Origin: JBHJGP01 sp050331695
Lineage (GTDB): Bacteria > Pseudomonadota > Alphaproteobacteria > Geminicoccales > Geminicoccaceae
DNA length: 64,000 bases
Direction: 5' to 3'
NCBI GenBank assembly: GCA_050331695.1
Contig: JBHJGP010000003.1
Coordinates: 298,639-362,638 of the forward strand
The notes under the pieces: model-generated
Told to the model about the DNA's origin: nothing
The model's input: only the letters and a program-made list of their open reading frames with translations
Databases searched by the model: none
In this document: positions 34,998 through 44,592 of the stretch, in pieces
How the letters are laid out: each line of letters starts with the position of its first letter
How positions within the stretch are numbered: the first letter of the stretch is position 1
Made by a program: the position numbers and the translations under genes

Positions 34998-35260
34998 CCA
35001 AGGAAAAGGACCCAAGTGAAAACCTCGATCCGGCTGTGGAGGCCATGAGTTTCGAGGAAGCGCTTGCTCAGCTCGAGAGCATCGTCAACGATCTGGACCG
35101 GGGTGATTTGGATCTGCAGGGCTCGATCGATGCCTACGAGAAGGGCTCCAAGCTGCGTGAGCACTGCGAGCGCAAATTGAACGAGGCCGAACTTCGGGTC
35201 GCCAAGATCACCCAAAGTGCCGGCGGTGCGATCGCCTCGCCGCCAGCCGACTTCGAGTAG
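34994..35260 (+). CDS. xseB: Exodeoxyribonuclease VII small subunit
   Basis: Regulatory helical subunit that binds XseA. The 88-residue protein has the conserved SFEEALAQLESIVNDLDRGDLDLQ, quoted here in two parts as SFEEALAQLESIV and LDRGDLDL, followed by AYEKGSKLREHCERKLNEAE. The start overlaps the deacetylase-like gene by 4 bp and ispA begins 5 bp after the stop, the common xseB-ispA-dxs order. Confidence 0.96.
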   Translation: MTKEKDPSENLDPAVEAMSFEEALAQLESIVNDLDRGDLDLQGSIDAYEKGSKLREHCERKLNEAELRVAKITQSAGGAIASPPADFE

Positions 35261-35265
35261 CGGTC

Positions 35266-36165
35266 GTGACCTCTTTGCCTCCGATCGCGGTCGAGATCGC
35301 CCGCGAGCTCGACGCGCTCATGGACGAACTTCTGCGGACTTCGGACCGCTCGCTGCCGGCGCCCGTGCGCCGTCTCTATGAGGCGATGCGCCATTCGGCG
35401 CTTGCCGGCGGCAAACGGGTGCGGCCGGTTCTCGCTTCACTTTCGGCGCAGTTGTTCGACGTGCCGCCTGCTCGAGCGCTTCGGGTCGGCGCGGCGATTG
35501 AGCTGCTTCACACTTACACGCTGATCCATGACGATCTGCCGGCAATGGACGACGCGCTCGAACGCCGCGGCAGAACGACTCTGCACCGGGCTTACGATGA
35601 GGCCACGGCGATCCTCGCGGGCGATGCTCTGCAGGCGTTGGCCTTCTCCGTGCTGAGCGATGCGGCGACCACGCCGGATGCGGAGGTTCGCCTCGAGTTG
35701 ATCGGAACCCTCGCCGAGATTGCCGGCCCCAGGGGCATCTGCGGCGGCCAGGCGATGGACCTAGCGATGGTAAGCGGTCAGGCCACCGAAGATCAGATCT
35801 GTCACATGGAGCTGTTGAAGACCGGCGTATTGATCGCTTTCTCGTGCCGGGCCGGTGCCATTCTCGGCCGCGCCGATGCCGAACAGCTTGAGCGTCTGGA
35901 CGGTTACGGCCGTGCTTTGGGATTGGCCTTTCAAATCAAAGATGATTTGATCGACGTCACCGGCACGGCGGCGACGGCCGGCAAGGATCTGGGCCGTGAC
36001 CAGGCGCAGTCAAAGGCCACGTTGGTCTCCTTGCGGGGCGTAGAGGCTGCCGAACGATCGATGGCCGAGGCCCGCGATCAGGCGGTCCGCTCGGTGGAGC
36101 CATTCTTGCCAAAGTCCCAACCCTTGATCGATATCGCCCACTTCGTCACCGACAGGAACGCATGA
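35266..36165 (+). CDS. ispA: Farnesyl diphosphate synthase (short-chain polyprenyl synthase)
   Basis: Condenses DMAPP/GPP with IPP to farnesyl diphosphate. The 299-residue protein has GGKRVRPVL, the first Asp-rich motif in LIHDDLPAMDD, RGRTTLHRAYDEATAILAGD (in parts), the GGQAMDL turn, and the second Asp-rich motif in AFQIKDDLIDVTG. The GTG start lies 5 bp after xseB. It overlaps dxs by 4 bp, so precursor supply and chain formation are translationally linked. Confidence 0.95.
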   Translation: MTSLPPIAVEIARELDALMDELLRTSDRSLPAPVRRLYEAMRHSALAGGKRVRPVLASLSAQLFDVPPARALRVGAAIELLHTYTLIHDDLPAMDDALERRGRTTLHRAYDEATAILAGDALQALAFSVLSDAATTPDAEVRLELIGTLAEIAGPRGICGGQAMDLAMVSGQATEDQICHMELLKTGVLIAFSCRAGAILGRADAEQLERLDGYGRALGLAFQIKDDLIDVTGTAATAGKDLGRDQAQSKATLVSLRGVEAAERSMAEARDQAVRSVEPFLPKSQPLIDIAHFVTDRNA

Positions 36166-38114
36166 CCATGGCTCAGCAGCAACATGTCATGAACGCGCAA
36201 GCTCTCCGCGAGACCATTCGAACACCGGACGATCTCCGCCAGCAGCGGGTCGGCGATCTGCCGGCGATCGCGGACGCGCTTCGCGAGGCGACCATCGAAG
36301 CCGTTTCCCGCACAGGCGGTCATCTGGGTGCCGGGCTTGGCGTGGTCGAACTCACCGTGGCACTGCATTATGTTTTTCAGACGCCCCATGATCGTTTGAT
36401 CTGGGACGTCGGCCACCAGGCTTATCCCCATAAGATTCTTACCGGCCGCGGTGACCGTATCCAAACAATCCGCCAGCCGGGCGGGCTCTCCGGTTTCACC
36501 AAACGGGCCGAAAGTGCCTACGATCCGTTTGGCGCCGCTCACAGCTCGACGTCGATCTCCGCTGGCCTCGGCATGGCCACCGCCCGCGACCTCAAGGGCG
36601 AGAAACGAAACGTCATCGCGGTGATTGGTGACGGTGCCATGTCCGCCGGCATGGCCTATGAGGCGATGAACAATGCCGGCGCCCGGGGCTCCCGCCTGGT
36701 GGTCATTCTCAACGACAATGACATGTCGATCGCGCCCAATGTCGGCGCCATGAATAATTACCTTTCGCGCGTCGTTTCTTCACACAGCTATCGGAATTTT
36801 CGGCACGTTGCCAAGCAGTTAACAAAGTTTCTTCCAAGACGAGTTCAGGATGCGGTGGAAAAGGCTGAAGAGTATGCCCGCGGTCTAGCCACCGGCGGCA
36901 CACTGTTCGAAGAGCTGGGCTTTTACTATGTCGGCCCGATGGACGGCCACAATGTCGAGCATTTGGTGAGCGTGCTCGAAAATGTCCGCGATCATCCCGA
37001 CGGCTCGCCGGTCCTGATTCACGTTGTCACCGAAAAGGGCAGGGGCTTCGAGCCGGCCAAGACGGCGGCCGATAAATGCCACGCGGTCGGGAAATTCGAC
37101 CTGGTAACCGGCCAGCAGGAGAAGAAAGGCTCAAACAAGCCGAGCTACACGTCCGTGTTTGCCAAGGGACTGATCGAAGAGGCGCGCCATGATGACCGGA
37201 TCGTCGGCATCACCGCGGCCATGCCCTCCGGAACCGGCATCGCCGCGTTCCAGGAACAGTTTCCGGCGCGGACCTTCGATGTGGGCATCGCCGAACAGCA
37301 CGCGGTGACCTTCGCCGCCGGATTGGCCGCCGAGGGCATGAAACCTTTCTGCGCGATCTACTCCACCTTTCTCCAGCGGGCTTATGACCAGGTCGTGCAC
37401 GATGTGGCGATCCAAAAACTGCCGGTCCGGCTCGCTATCGATCGGGCCGGCCTCGTGGGCGCCGACGGGCCGACCCATGCTGGATCGTTCGATCTCGCCT
37501 ATCTGGGCTGCCTTCCGGGCATGGTGATCATGGCGCCGGGCGATGAAGCGGAGCTGATGCATATGGTTGCTACCCAGGCGGCCTATGACGAGGGGCCTTC
37601 CGCTCTCCGGTATCCCCGGGGCGAAGGGGTCGGTGTCGACCTGCCGGCCCGTGGCGAGGTGCTCGAGATCGGCAAGGCCCGGCTGCTGGAAGAGGGCCAT
37701 AAGGTGGCGCTGGTCTCGCTCGGCGGCCGGCTCCAGGCGTGCCTGGCTGCGGCGGCGAAGCTGCGTGCGCGGGGTTTTTCGACCACGGTCGTCGATGCTC
37801 GGTTTGCCAAGCCCTTCGATCGCGATCTAGTTTCGCGGATCGCCCGGGAGCACATGGTCATGGTCACGATCGAGGAGGGGGCGGTCGGCGGCTTCGGCAG
37901 TGCCGTTCAGCAGTTTCTTTGGGACGAGGGTGCTTTGGACCGAGGCGGTCTGGCCTTTCGCAGCCTGATCCTGCCAGACCGGTTTATCGATCACGGCAAG
38001 CCGGAAACCATGTACGAGGAAGCCGGGTTAACGGCCGATCCGATCGTCGAGCGGGTCCTCGCCATCCTCGACCAACAGGGCGAGCGCGTCGGCTCGGTCG
38101 GCGCCGTATCCTAG
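36162..38114 (+). CDS. dxs: 1-deoxy-D-xylulose-5-phosphate synthase
   Basis: First enzyme of the MEP isoprenoid pathway; thiamine-diphosphate-dependent condensation of pyruvate and glyceraldehyde 3-phosphate. The 650-residue protein has SRTGGHLGAGLGVVELTVAL (in parts), WDVGHQAYPHKILTGR, the ThDP motif VIGDGAMSAGMAYEAMNNAG (20 residues), the YYVGPMDGHN region, the pyrimidine-domain FDVGIAEQHAVTFAAGLA, and DRAGLVGADGPTH. The ATG overlaps the ispA stop (ATGA). Confidence 0.97.
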   Translation: MTMAQQQHVMNAQALRETIRTPDDLRQQRVGDLPAIADALREATIEAVSRTGGHLGAGLGVVELTVALHYVFQTPHDRLIWDVGHQAYPHKILTGRGDRIQTIRQPGGLSGFTKRAESAYDPFGAAHSSTSISAGLGMATARDLKGEKRNVIAVIGDGAMSAGMAYEAMNNAGARGSRLVVILNDNDMSIAPNVGAMNNYLSRVVSSHSYRNFRHVAKQLTKFLPRRVQDAVEKAEEYARGLATGGTLFEELGFYYVGPMDGHNVEHLVSVLENVRDHPDGSPVLIHVVTEKGRGFEPAKTAADKCHAVGKFDLVTGQQEKKGSNKPSYTSVFAKGLIEEARHDDRIVGITAAMPSGTGIAAFQEQFPARTFDVGIAEQHAVTFAAGLAAEGMKPFCAIYSTFLQRAYDQVVHDVAIQKLPVRLAIDRAGLVGADGPTHAGSFDLAYLGCLPGMVIMAPGDEAELMHMVATQAAYDEGPSALRYPRGEGVGVDLPARGEVLEIGKARLLEEGHKVALVSLGGRLQACLAAAAKLRARGFSTTVVDARFAKPFDRDLVSRIAREHMVMVTIEEGAVGGFGSAVQQFLWDEGALDRGGLAFRSLILPDRFIDHGKPETMYEEAGLTADPIVERVLAILDQQGERVGSVGAVS

Positions 38115-38125
38115 CTGCGGCTGCC

Positions 38126-38869
38126 TTGGCCGGGCGCCGGCAGCGAGCCGATCAGGTTCTGACGGACCAGGGTCTGGCTGAAAGCCGAAGCCAAGCCCAG
38201 GCCCTGATCCTGGCGGGGAGGGTCTTTCTCGGCGACCGGCGCATCGAAAAACCGGGGCAACCGGTGGCGGACGACGCCTCCCTCAGCCTGCGCGGCAAAG
38301 TGCATCCTTATGTTTCCCGGGGCGGGCTCAAACTCGCCCACGGCATCGATCAGTTCGGCCTTGATCCGACGAATGCCGTCGCCATCGATATCGGTGCGTC
38401 GACGGGCGGCTTCACGGATGTGCTGCTCGGAAAAGGAGCGCGACGGGTTTATGCCGTGGATGTCGGCCACGGTCAGCTTGCCTGGTCGCTTCGTCAGGAT
38501 GACCGGGTTCGGGTTCTGGAGCGGCTCAATGCCCGCCACCTGACGCCGGAGCATATTGCCGAAGACGTGACCTGGCTGGTCTGCGACGCCAGTTTCATTT
38601 CGCTGAAGCTGGTGCTCCCGCCGGCGCTTGCTTTGGTCAGCTCCGGTGCCAGCCTCGTCGCCCTGATCAAGCCGCAGTTCGAGGTCGGCCGCGATGCGAT
38701 CGGCAAAGGCGGTGTGGTTCGTGATCCGGACCTTCAAGACGCTGTGTGCAAGGACATCAGCTCGTGGCTGGGAGACGCGATGGGCTGGACGGTGCGCGGT
38801 CTGACGGAAAGTCCGATCCAGGGTCCTAAAGGCAATCGAGAGTTTTTGATCTACGCCACCAAACCCTGA
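38126..38869 (+). CDS. tlyA: TlyA family rRNA (cytidine-2'-O)-methyltransferase
   Basis: Predicted rRNA 2'-O-methyltransferase of the TlyA/hemolysin-A family. The 247-residue product has an N-terminal S4-like RNA-binding domain (ADQVLTDQGLAESRSQAQAL, VFLGDRRIEKPGQPV), SRGGLKLAHGI, and the FtsJ-like domain with IDIGASTGGFTDVLLGKGA and the active-site lysine in LIKPQFEVGRDAIGKGGVV. No ATG or GTG fits; TTG at 38126 is the best start and has only a weak ribosome site. The 3' end overlaps convergent metC by 19 bp. Confidence 0.9.
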   Translation: MAGRRQRADQVLTDQGLAESRSQAQALILAGRVFLGDRRIEKPGQPVADDASLSLRGKVHPYVSRGGLKLAHGIDQFGLDPTNAVAIDIGASTGGFTDVLLGKGARRVYAVDVGHGQLAWSLRQDDRVRVLERLNARHLTPEHIAEDVTWLVCDASFISLKLVLPPALALVSSGASLVALIKPQFEVGRDAIGKGGVVRDPDLQDAVCKDISSWLGDAMGWTVRGLTESPIQGPKGNREFLIYATKP

Positions 38870-40035
38870 CCGGCACGTCGCCGTTCGACGTCGGCCAAAC
38901 GAGCGAAACCTTTTGTCAGATCGACCTTGAGATCCTCAACCTCTTCGAGGCCGACATGCATGCGCAGACTGGGTCCTGCAGGCTCCCAGCTTGTCGCGGT
39001 GCGGACCGGCTTCGTCGGGATCAGCAGGCTCTCAAAGCCACCCCAACTATAGCCCATGCCGAACAGAGCGAGGCCATCCAGCATGGCGGCGAGCGCTTCC
39101 TCGCTGCAAGGTTTGAGAACCAGACCGAAAAGGCCGCTGGATCCCGAAAAATCCCGTTTCCAGATCGCGTGCCCTGGGTCGTGGGGCAGGGCCGGATGCA
39201 TCACCCGCTCAACCTCGGGCCGCTCACCAAGCCAGCGGGCCATCTCCAAGGCCGAGCGCTCGTGTTGGCGTAGCCGGACAGCCATGCTCCGCAGGCCCCG
39301 AAGCGCAAGAAAACAATCATCCGGCGAAGCACCGGCGCCGAGCTCGCGGAGGTCGGCTCGGAGCCGTTTCGCAAGGGCCTCGGAATAGGTCACAATACCC
39401 ATCATCGCGTCCGAATGGCCGACGATGTATTTGGTGGCGGCGTGGATCGTGATGTCGACACCGTGATCGTAGGGCTTGAAGAACAGCGGCGTCGCCCAGG
39501 TGTTATCGCACAAGACCAGAGCGCCCTTGGCCTTGGCCACGCTGGCGATCGCCGGGATATCTTGAACCTCGAAGGTCTGCGAGCCGGGGCTTTCGGTGAA
39601 GATGAGCCGGGTCCGCTCGGTCATCAGCGCCTCGATCCCAGTACCGGTGGTCGGATCGAAATAGGTGGTCGTGACGCCGAAACGGCTGAGGATCCGATCG
39701 CAGAAATTGCGGGTGGGCTGATAGACGCTGTCGGTGACCAGAATATGGTCTCCGGCCTCCAACAGGCTCAGCAAGGTGAGGGTGATCGCCGCCTTGCCAC
39801 TGGAGAAGATGACGGCGCCGGCGGCCTGCTCGAGCTCGGCAATTGTCTGTTCCAGTGCCTTCGTGGTCTCGGTACCATAGCGGCCATAGGCCAAGCCCTT
39901 GTCCGGGTGCGAGCCCTTCAGCGCTTCCATGGTCGGAAAAAGAACCGTCGAGCCCCTGTGAACGCCGACATTGACCAGGTGCGGGCTGTCGTTCTCCGGG
40001 CGTCCACCAACGATCAGTTTCGTCTCATCCCGCAT
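38851..40035 (-). CDS. metC: Cystathionine beta-lyase
   Basis: PLP enzyme converting cystathionine to homocysteine, pyruvate and ammonia in methionine synthesis. The 394-residue protein has STVLFPTMEAL and YGRYGTETTKALE, typical of MetC rather than MetB, the PLP lysine in HAATKYIVGHSDAMMG, DNTWATPLFFKPYDHGVD, and the C-terminal YSWGGFESL and RMHVGLEEVEDL. It is divergent from the amino-acid ABC transporter genes across a 224-bp gap in which I see no convincing promoter pair. Confidence 0.94.
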   Translation of the reverse strand: MRDETKLIVGGRPENDSPHLVNVGVHRGSTVLFPTMEALKGSHPDKGLAYGRYGTETTKALEQTIAELEQAAGAVIFSSGKAAITLTLLSLLEAGDHILVTDSVYQPTRNFCDRILSRFGVTTTYFDPTTGTGIEALMTERTRLIFTESPGSQTFEVQDIPAIASVAKAKGALVLCDNTWATPLFFKPYDHGVDITIHAATKYIVGHSDAMMGIVTYSEALAKRLRADLRELGAGASPDDCFLALRGLRSMAVRLRQHERSALEMARWLGERPEVERVMHPALPHDPGHAIWKRDFSGSSGLFGLVLKPCSEEALAAMLDGLALFGMGYSWGGFESLLIPTKPVRTATSWEPAGPSLRMHVGLEEVEDLKVDLTKGFARLADVERRRAGQGLVA

Positions 40036-40259
40036 CGGGAGCCTCGCTTTGGATCGGATTTTCGGGCGCGAGCCGGCAGCTATAGCCGAAGACGCTCAGC
40101 TTGACACGGGCGCGGTGCTCATCAATGACAGAACCAAGGCCGAGCCGAACTTGAGACGTTCGGCGGGCAGATTGGTTGGCATTGACGGGGCTTCCGTTGG
40201 AAAAAATCCAAAAAATGGAGCGCCGATGCCATCATCACGGGATGTTTGAGGAGGATCTC

Positions 40260-41282
40260 ATGCGCTTCAAGACCTTGCTACTGGCCGGAGCAGCCGTAAG
40301 CCTGCTGGGCGCCTCACAGGTGTCTGCCGGCGAAACGTTGGATAACATTCGCGAGAAAGGCTTCATCCAGTGCGGCGTGAATGGCAGCGGTCTCGCCGGT
40401 TTCGGCGTGATCGGCGACAATAACGAATATGTCGGCATGGACATCGACGTCTGCAAAGCGGTGGCTGCGTCCCTGCTCGGTGATCCGGAAGCCGTGAAAT
40501 ACACCGGTCTCACGGCGAAGGAACGCTTCACCGCGCTCCAGTCCGGCGAGGTCGACCTTCTGTCGCGGAACACCACCTGGACCGCGTCCCGTGACACGGC
40601 GCTGGGTCTCGATTTCGTCGGCGTCACCTACTATGACGGTCAGGGTTTCATGGTGCCGAAGGAGTTGGGCGTGAGAAGCGCGCTCGAGCTCGACGGCGCC
40701 AGCGTCTGCGTTCAGACAGGCACGACCACTGAGCTGAACCTCGCCGACTATTTCCGCGCCAACAACATGCAGTTCGAAGGTGTCGTGTTCGAATCCACCG
40801 ACGAACTGATACCGGCGTTCGTTTCGGGCCGCTGCGACGTGTTCACCACCGACGCCTCGGGTCTTTACGCCGAGCGGACCAAGTTCGAAAATCCGGACGA
40901 CTACATGGTGTTGCCCGAGATCATCTCGAAGGAACCCCTTGGCCCGGCCGTCCGTCATGGTGATGACGAGTGGGCCGATATTGCCCGATGGACAGTCTAC
41001 GCTCTGATCGAGGCCGAAGAGCTTGGCATCACCCAGGACAATATCGAGGAGATGAAGGAGAGCACCAATCCGTCGATCCGGCGTCTGCTCGGCGTTGAGG
41101 GCGAGATCGGCGAAGGCCTCGGCCTTGACGCGGACTGGGCCGCCAAGGCGATCGCCGCGGTCGGCAATTACGGCGAGATCTTCGAGCGTAATGTCGGCGC
41201 CGAAACGCCTCTCGGCATCGATCGTGGCCTTAACAGGCTTTGGACAGACGGTGGTCTGATCTACGCCATGCCGATCCGCTGA
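40260..41282 (+). CDS. aapJ: General L-amino-acid ABC transporter substrate-binding protein
   Basis: Periplasmic binding protein for a broad range of L-amino acids. The 340-residue precursor has a signal peptide (MRFKTLLLAGAAVSLLGAS, cleavage about residue 23), then the AapJ/BztA features: GFIQCGVNGSGLAGFG, MDIDVCKAVAAS, SGEVDLLSRNTTWTASRD, VCVQTGTTTELNLADYF, and LNRLWTDGGLIYAMP near the end. GAGGAGG precedes the ATG. It heads aapJQMP; the 101-bp gap after it is the widest inside the operon. Confidence 0.95.
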   Translation: MRFKTLLLAGAAVSLLGASQVSAGETLDNIREKGFIQCGVNGSGLAGFGVIGDNNEYVGMDIDVCKAVAASLLGDPEAVKYTGLTAKERFTALQSGEVDLLSRNTTWTASRDTALGLDFVGVTYYDGQGFMVPKELGVRSALELDGASVCVQTGTTTELNLADYFRANNMQFEGVVFESTDELIPAFVSGRCDVFTTDASGLYAERTKFENPDDYMVLPEIISKEPLGPAVRHGDDEWADIARWTVYALIEAEELGITQDNIEEMKESTNPSIRRLLGVEGEIGEGLGLDADWAAKAIAAVGNYGEIFERNVGAETPLGIDRGLNRLWTDGGLIYAMPIR

Positions 41283-41383
41283 TCGCTCCGGCTGGTTGAA
41301 AAAGGCGAGGGGCGGTTGGTCAGCCGGCCGCCCCACAACCGACTGGCTCGCGAACCGGCCGACAAGGTGAGGGCGTAGCGGTC

Positions 41384-42574
41384 ATGGCATCGGATCAAGA
41401 CTTTTCCGCAGAGGCGCCACGGGCGCCGCTCCTTCACGACCCCCGGGTTCGGGGCATCATCTACCAGGTGGTGGTACTGGCGATCGTCGTCGCCGTCGGC
41501 TTTTACCTGGTCGGCAATGTTCAGGACAATCTGGCCCGGCTCGGCATCGCATCCGGCTTCGGCTTTCTCGACAGCGTTGCCGGTTTTCCGATCTCGCAGA
41601 ATCTGATCGACTACAATATCAGTGCTTCGAGCTACGGCCGGGCTTTTCTGGTCGGCATCGTCAACACGATCTACGTGGCGATCGTCGGCATCGTGCTTTC
41701 GACCATCATCGGCTTTATCATGGGCGTGGCGCGCCTTTCGAAGAACGCGCTGGTTGCCGGTCTCGCCTCCTTCTACGTCGAGACGATGCGCAACATCCCG
41801 CTGCTGCTGCAGCTGATCTTTTGGTACGTCGTTGTCATCGCGTCGCTGCCGCGTGTGGCCGACAGCATCAAGCCGGTGACCGGCGTTTTTCTCAACAATC
41901 GTGGTCTCACCATCCCGAGCCTTGTCTTTGCCGACGGCAGCCTGGTGGTGGGTATCGCCTGCCTGGCCGGCATCGTGGCGGCGTTCTTGTTCGCGCGATA
42001 CGCCAAACGTCATAAGGAAGAGACCGGTAACAGCCTGCCGACCCTTTGGATCGTGCTCGGCCTGATCTTGGTGCCGACGGCGCTTGCCTATCTAGTCATG
42101 GGCGCTCCGATCGGTCTTTCGGCGCCGGAGGCCAACCGCTTTCGGATAACGGGCGGCCTCACCATGTTGCCGGAGTTCCTGGCGCTCCTTCTCGGCCTTT
42201 CGATCTATACCGGCGCTTTCATCGCCGAGATCGTCCGCTCGGGCATCCTTTCGGTGAGCAAGGGCCAGACCGAGGCGGCGCACGCCTTGGGCCTGAAACC
42301 CAATCATACGTTGAGATTTGTGATTATTCCTCAGGCGCTTCGGGTGATCATCCCGCCCCAGACCAGCCAATATCTGAACCTGACGAAGAACAGCTCGTTG
42401 GCGGTCGCCATTGGCTATCCGGAGCTGTTTCACGTCGGTGGCACGATCAACAATCAGACCGGCCAGGCGGTCGAAGTGGTAGCCATTATCATGGCGGTCT
42501 ACCTGACCTTGAGCCTGCTCACCTCGCTCGCCATGAACATCTATAATGAGCGCATGGCGCTGAAGGAGCGCTGA
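41384..42574 (+). CDS. aapQ: General L-amino-acid ABC transporter permease
   Basis: One of two heterodimeric inner-membrane permeases. The 396-residue protein has a membrane helix near the N-terminus, the GFLDSVAGFPISQNLIDYN periplasmic loop typical of AapQ/BztB, and the permease core with VETMRNIPLLLQLIFWY and the EAA loop ALGLKPNHTLRFVIIPQALR. It ends 4 bp before aapM. Confidence 0.95.
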   Translation: MASDQDFSAEAPRAPLLHDPRVRGIIYQVVVLAIVVAVGFYLVGNVQDNLARLGIASGFGFLDSVAGFPISQNLIDYNISASSYGRAFLVGIVNTIYVAIVGIVLSTIIGFIMGVARLSKNALVAGLASFYVETMRNIPLLLQLIFWYVVVIASLPRVADSIKPVTGVFLNNRGLTIPSLVFADGSLVVGIACLAGIVAAFLFARYAKRHKEETGNSLPTLWIVLGLILVPTALAYLVMGAPIGLSAPEANRFRITGGLTMLPEFLALLLGLSIYTGAFIAEIVRSGILSVSKGQTEAAHALGLKPNHTLRFVIIPQALRVIIPPQTSQYLNLTKNSSLAVAIGYPELFHVGGTINNQTGQAVEVVAIIMAVYLTLSLLTSLAMNIYNERMALKER

Positions 42575-42578
42575 TCCG

Positions 42579-43676
42579 ATGGCAACCACCACCGGCACCG
42601 AAGTCCTGCCGCCACCGGCCGCGCGCTCCGGCGCCTTCGGTTGGGTGCGCAAGCGGTTCTTTGGCGGGCCCGTCGACACGGTCCTCACGCTTCTTATTCT
42701 GTATCTGCTCTATCTGACCCTGGTGCCCTTCGTCGAATGGGCTTTCGTCAACGCCACTTGGTACGGCGATAGCCGGGAAGACTGCCAGGCCGGCGGTGCT
42801 TGCTGGGCTCTGTTCCGGGTCCGCTGGGGGCAATATGTCTATGGTCTATATCCCACGGGCGAGCGCTGGCGCGTCAATCTGGGCGCCCTGCTTTTGATCC
42901 TGGCGTCAGTGCCCATCTTTATCGATGGCTTCAAACATCGCCTGACCTATCTGTTCGGGCTGATCCTGATCTACCCGCTGATCGCCTATTTCTTGTTTTA
43001 TGGCGGCGTGTTTTGGCTCTGGGTGGTGGACACGGCCCGATGGGGCGGTCTGTTTCTGACCCTGGTCGTGGGTCTCACCGGCATCGCCGCGTCCCTGCCG
43101 ATCGGCATTTTGCTGGCGCTTGGCCGCAGAAGCCAACTGCCGGCGATCAAGTCGCTGAGCGTCGTCTTCATCGAGGTGATCAGGGGCGTGCCGCTGGTCA
43201 GCATCCTGTTCATGGCCTCGGTGATGTTTCCCCTGTTCGCGCCGGAAGGGGTCAATTTCGACAAGCTGTTGCGCGCGCTCGTCGCGGTCGCGCTGTTTGC
43301 CTCCGCTTACATGGCCGAGGTCATCCGCGGCGGCCTCCAGGCGATACCCAAGGGTCAGTATGAGGCGGCCGACGCCATGGGTCTCACCTATTGGAAAGCG
43401 ATGGGGCTGGTGATCCTGCCCCAGGCGCTGAAGCTGGTGATCCCGGGTATCGTCAACACCTTTATCGGCCTGTTTAAGGATACGGCGCTGGTTTCGATCA
43501 TCGGGCTCTACGACCTGCTCGGCATGGCGCGCACCGTAGTCAAGGACGCCAACTGGCTGGGCACCGACACCGAGAGTTACATCATCGCCGCGGCCGGCTT
43601 CTGGGTCTTCTGCTTCGCCATGTCGAAATACAGCCAGCATCTCGAACGCAAGCTCGATACCGGCCACAAATCGTGA
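42579..43676 (+). CDS. aapM: General L-amino-acid ABC transporter permease
   Basis: Second permease of the transporter. The 365-residue protein has several membrane segments, an N-terminal loop with an FVNATWYGDSREDC stretch, VVFIEVIRGVPLVSILFMAS and the EAA loop ADAMGLTYWKAMGLVILPQA. It ends with the LGTDTESYIIAAAGFW-like region typical of AapM. It is 4 bp after aapQ and 34 bp before aapP. Confidence 0.95.
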   Translation: MATTTGTEVLPPPAARSGAFGWVRKRFFGGPVDTVLTLLILYLLYLTLVPFVEWAFVNATWYGDSREDCQAGGACWALFRVRWGQYVYGLYPTGERWRVNLGALLLILASVPIFIDGFKHRLTYLFGLILIYPLIAYFLFYGGVFWLWVVDTARWGGLFLTLVVGLTGIAASLPIGILLALGRRSQLPAIKSLSVVFIEVIRGVPLVSILFMASVMFPLFAPEGVNFDKLLRALVAVALFASAYMAEVIRGGLQAIPKGQYEAADAMGLTYWKAMGLVILPQALKLVIPGIVNTFIGLFKDTALVSIIGLYDLLGMARTVVKDANWLGTDTESYIIAAAGFWVFCFAMSKYSQHLERKLDTGHKS

Positions 43677-43710
43677 GCTTCTTTCAATTGCTTAGACGGG
43701 GTTTTTGAGA

Positions 43711-44463
43711 ATGGAAACGAACGGCGAGCAGCCGAGTATCCAGCTCCGCAACGTGCATAAATGGTTCGGTCAGTTCCACGTGCTGAAGGACTTGAACCTC
43801 ACCGTGAACAAAAAGCAGCGCGTGGTCGTTTGCGGTCCGTCGGGCTCCGGCAAATCGACCATGATCCGCTGCATCAATCGGCTTGAGGAGCACCAGAGGG
43901 GCCAGATCATCGTCGATGACATCGAGCTGACCAATGATGTCCGCAATATCGACGCGATCCGCCGTGAGGTCGGCATGGTCTTCCAGCATTTTAATCTGTT
44001 TCCCCATTTGAGCGTGCTCGAGAATCTGACCCTGGCGCCGATGTGGGTTCGAAAAATCCCCAAAGCCGAGGCCGAGGACACGGCCATGCACTATCTTGAG
44101 CGGGTGAAAATCCCCGAGCAGGCGCACAAGTTTCCGGGCCAGCTTTCGGGCGGGCAGCAGCAGCGCGTCGCGATCGCGCGGTCTCTTTGCATGAAGCCGC
44201 AGATAATGCTGTTCGACGAGCCGACCTCTGCGCTCGATCCGGAGATGATAAAGGAAGTGCTCGACACTATGATCGAGCTGGCGCACGAGGGCATGACCAT
44301 GGTCTGCGTCACCCACGAGATGGGTTTCGCGAAATCGGTCGCCGATTTCGTCGTCTTCATGGACCAGGGCGAAATCGTTGAAATGGCCGCGCCGGACGAA
44401 TTTTTTTCCAATCCGACGAACGACCGGACCAAGCTTTTCCTCAGCCAGATCCTGGCGCACTGA
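43711..44463 (+). CDS. aapP: General L-amino-acid ABC transporter ATP-binding protein
   Basis: ATPase of the transporter. The 250-residue protein has VHKWFGQFHVLKDLNL, Walker A GPSGSGKSTMIRCINRLE, the Q-loop MVFQHFNLFPHLSVLEN, signature LSGGQQQRVAIARSL, Walker B MLFDEPTSALDPE, and the switch His in VTHEMGFAKSVAD. The ATG at 43711 is preferred over a TTG two codons before. The 129 bp after it, up to the convergent epimerase gene, show no clear terminator. Confidence 0.97.
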   Translation: METNGEQPSIQLRNVHKWFGQFHVLKDLNLTVNKKQRVVVCGPSGSGKSTMIRCINRLEEHQRGQIIVDDIELTNDVRNIDAIRREVGMVFQHFNLFPHLSVLENLTLAPMWVRKIPKAEAEDTAMHYLERVKIPEQAHKFPGQLSGGQQQRVAIARSLCMKPQIMLFDEPTSALDPEMIKEVLDTMIELAHEGMTMVCVTHEMGFAKSVADFVVFMDQGEIVEMAAPDEFFSNPTNDRTKLFLSQILAH

Positions 44464-44592
44464 CGAGCCGCTTGCCGACGGCTGACGGACATCGATTCCG
44501 TCCAGGCGGTGGCCGAGATTGTCTCGGGACAGATTATTTCCCATAATATTGATTATCGTGCTAATTGATGTCTTAGCCACGGCCCACCCTGG

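Noticed and set aside
40036..40259. Promoter-like TTGACA (40101) and TTGACG (40182) between metC and aapJ
   Set aside because: No acceptable -10 sequence at the right spacing for either.
44464..44592. Possible terminator between aapP and the epimerase gene
   Set aside because: Only a weak 5-bp stem (AGCCG/CGGCT) with no T-run; the A+T-rich part near 44540 has no clear stem.
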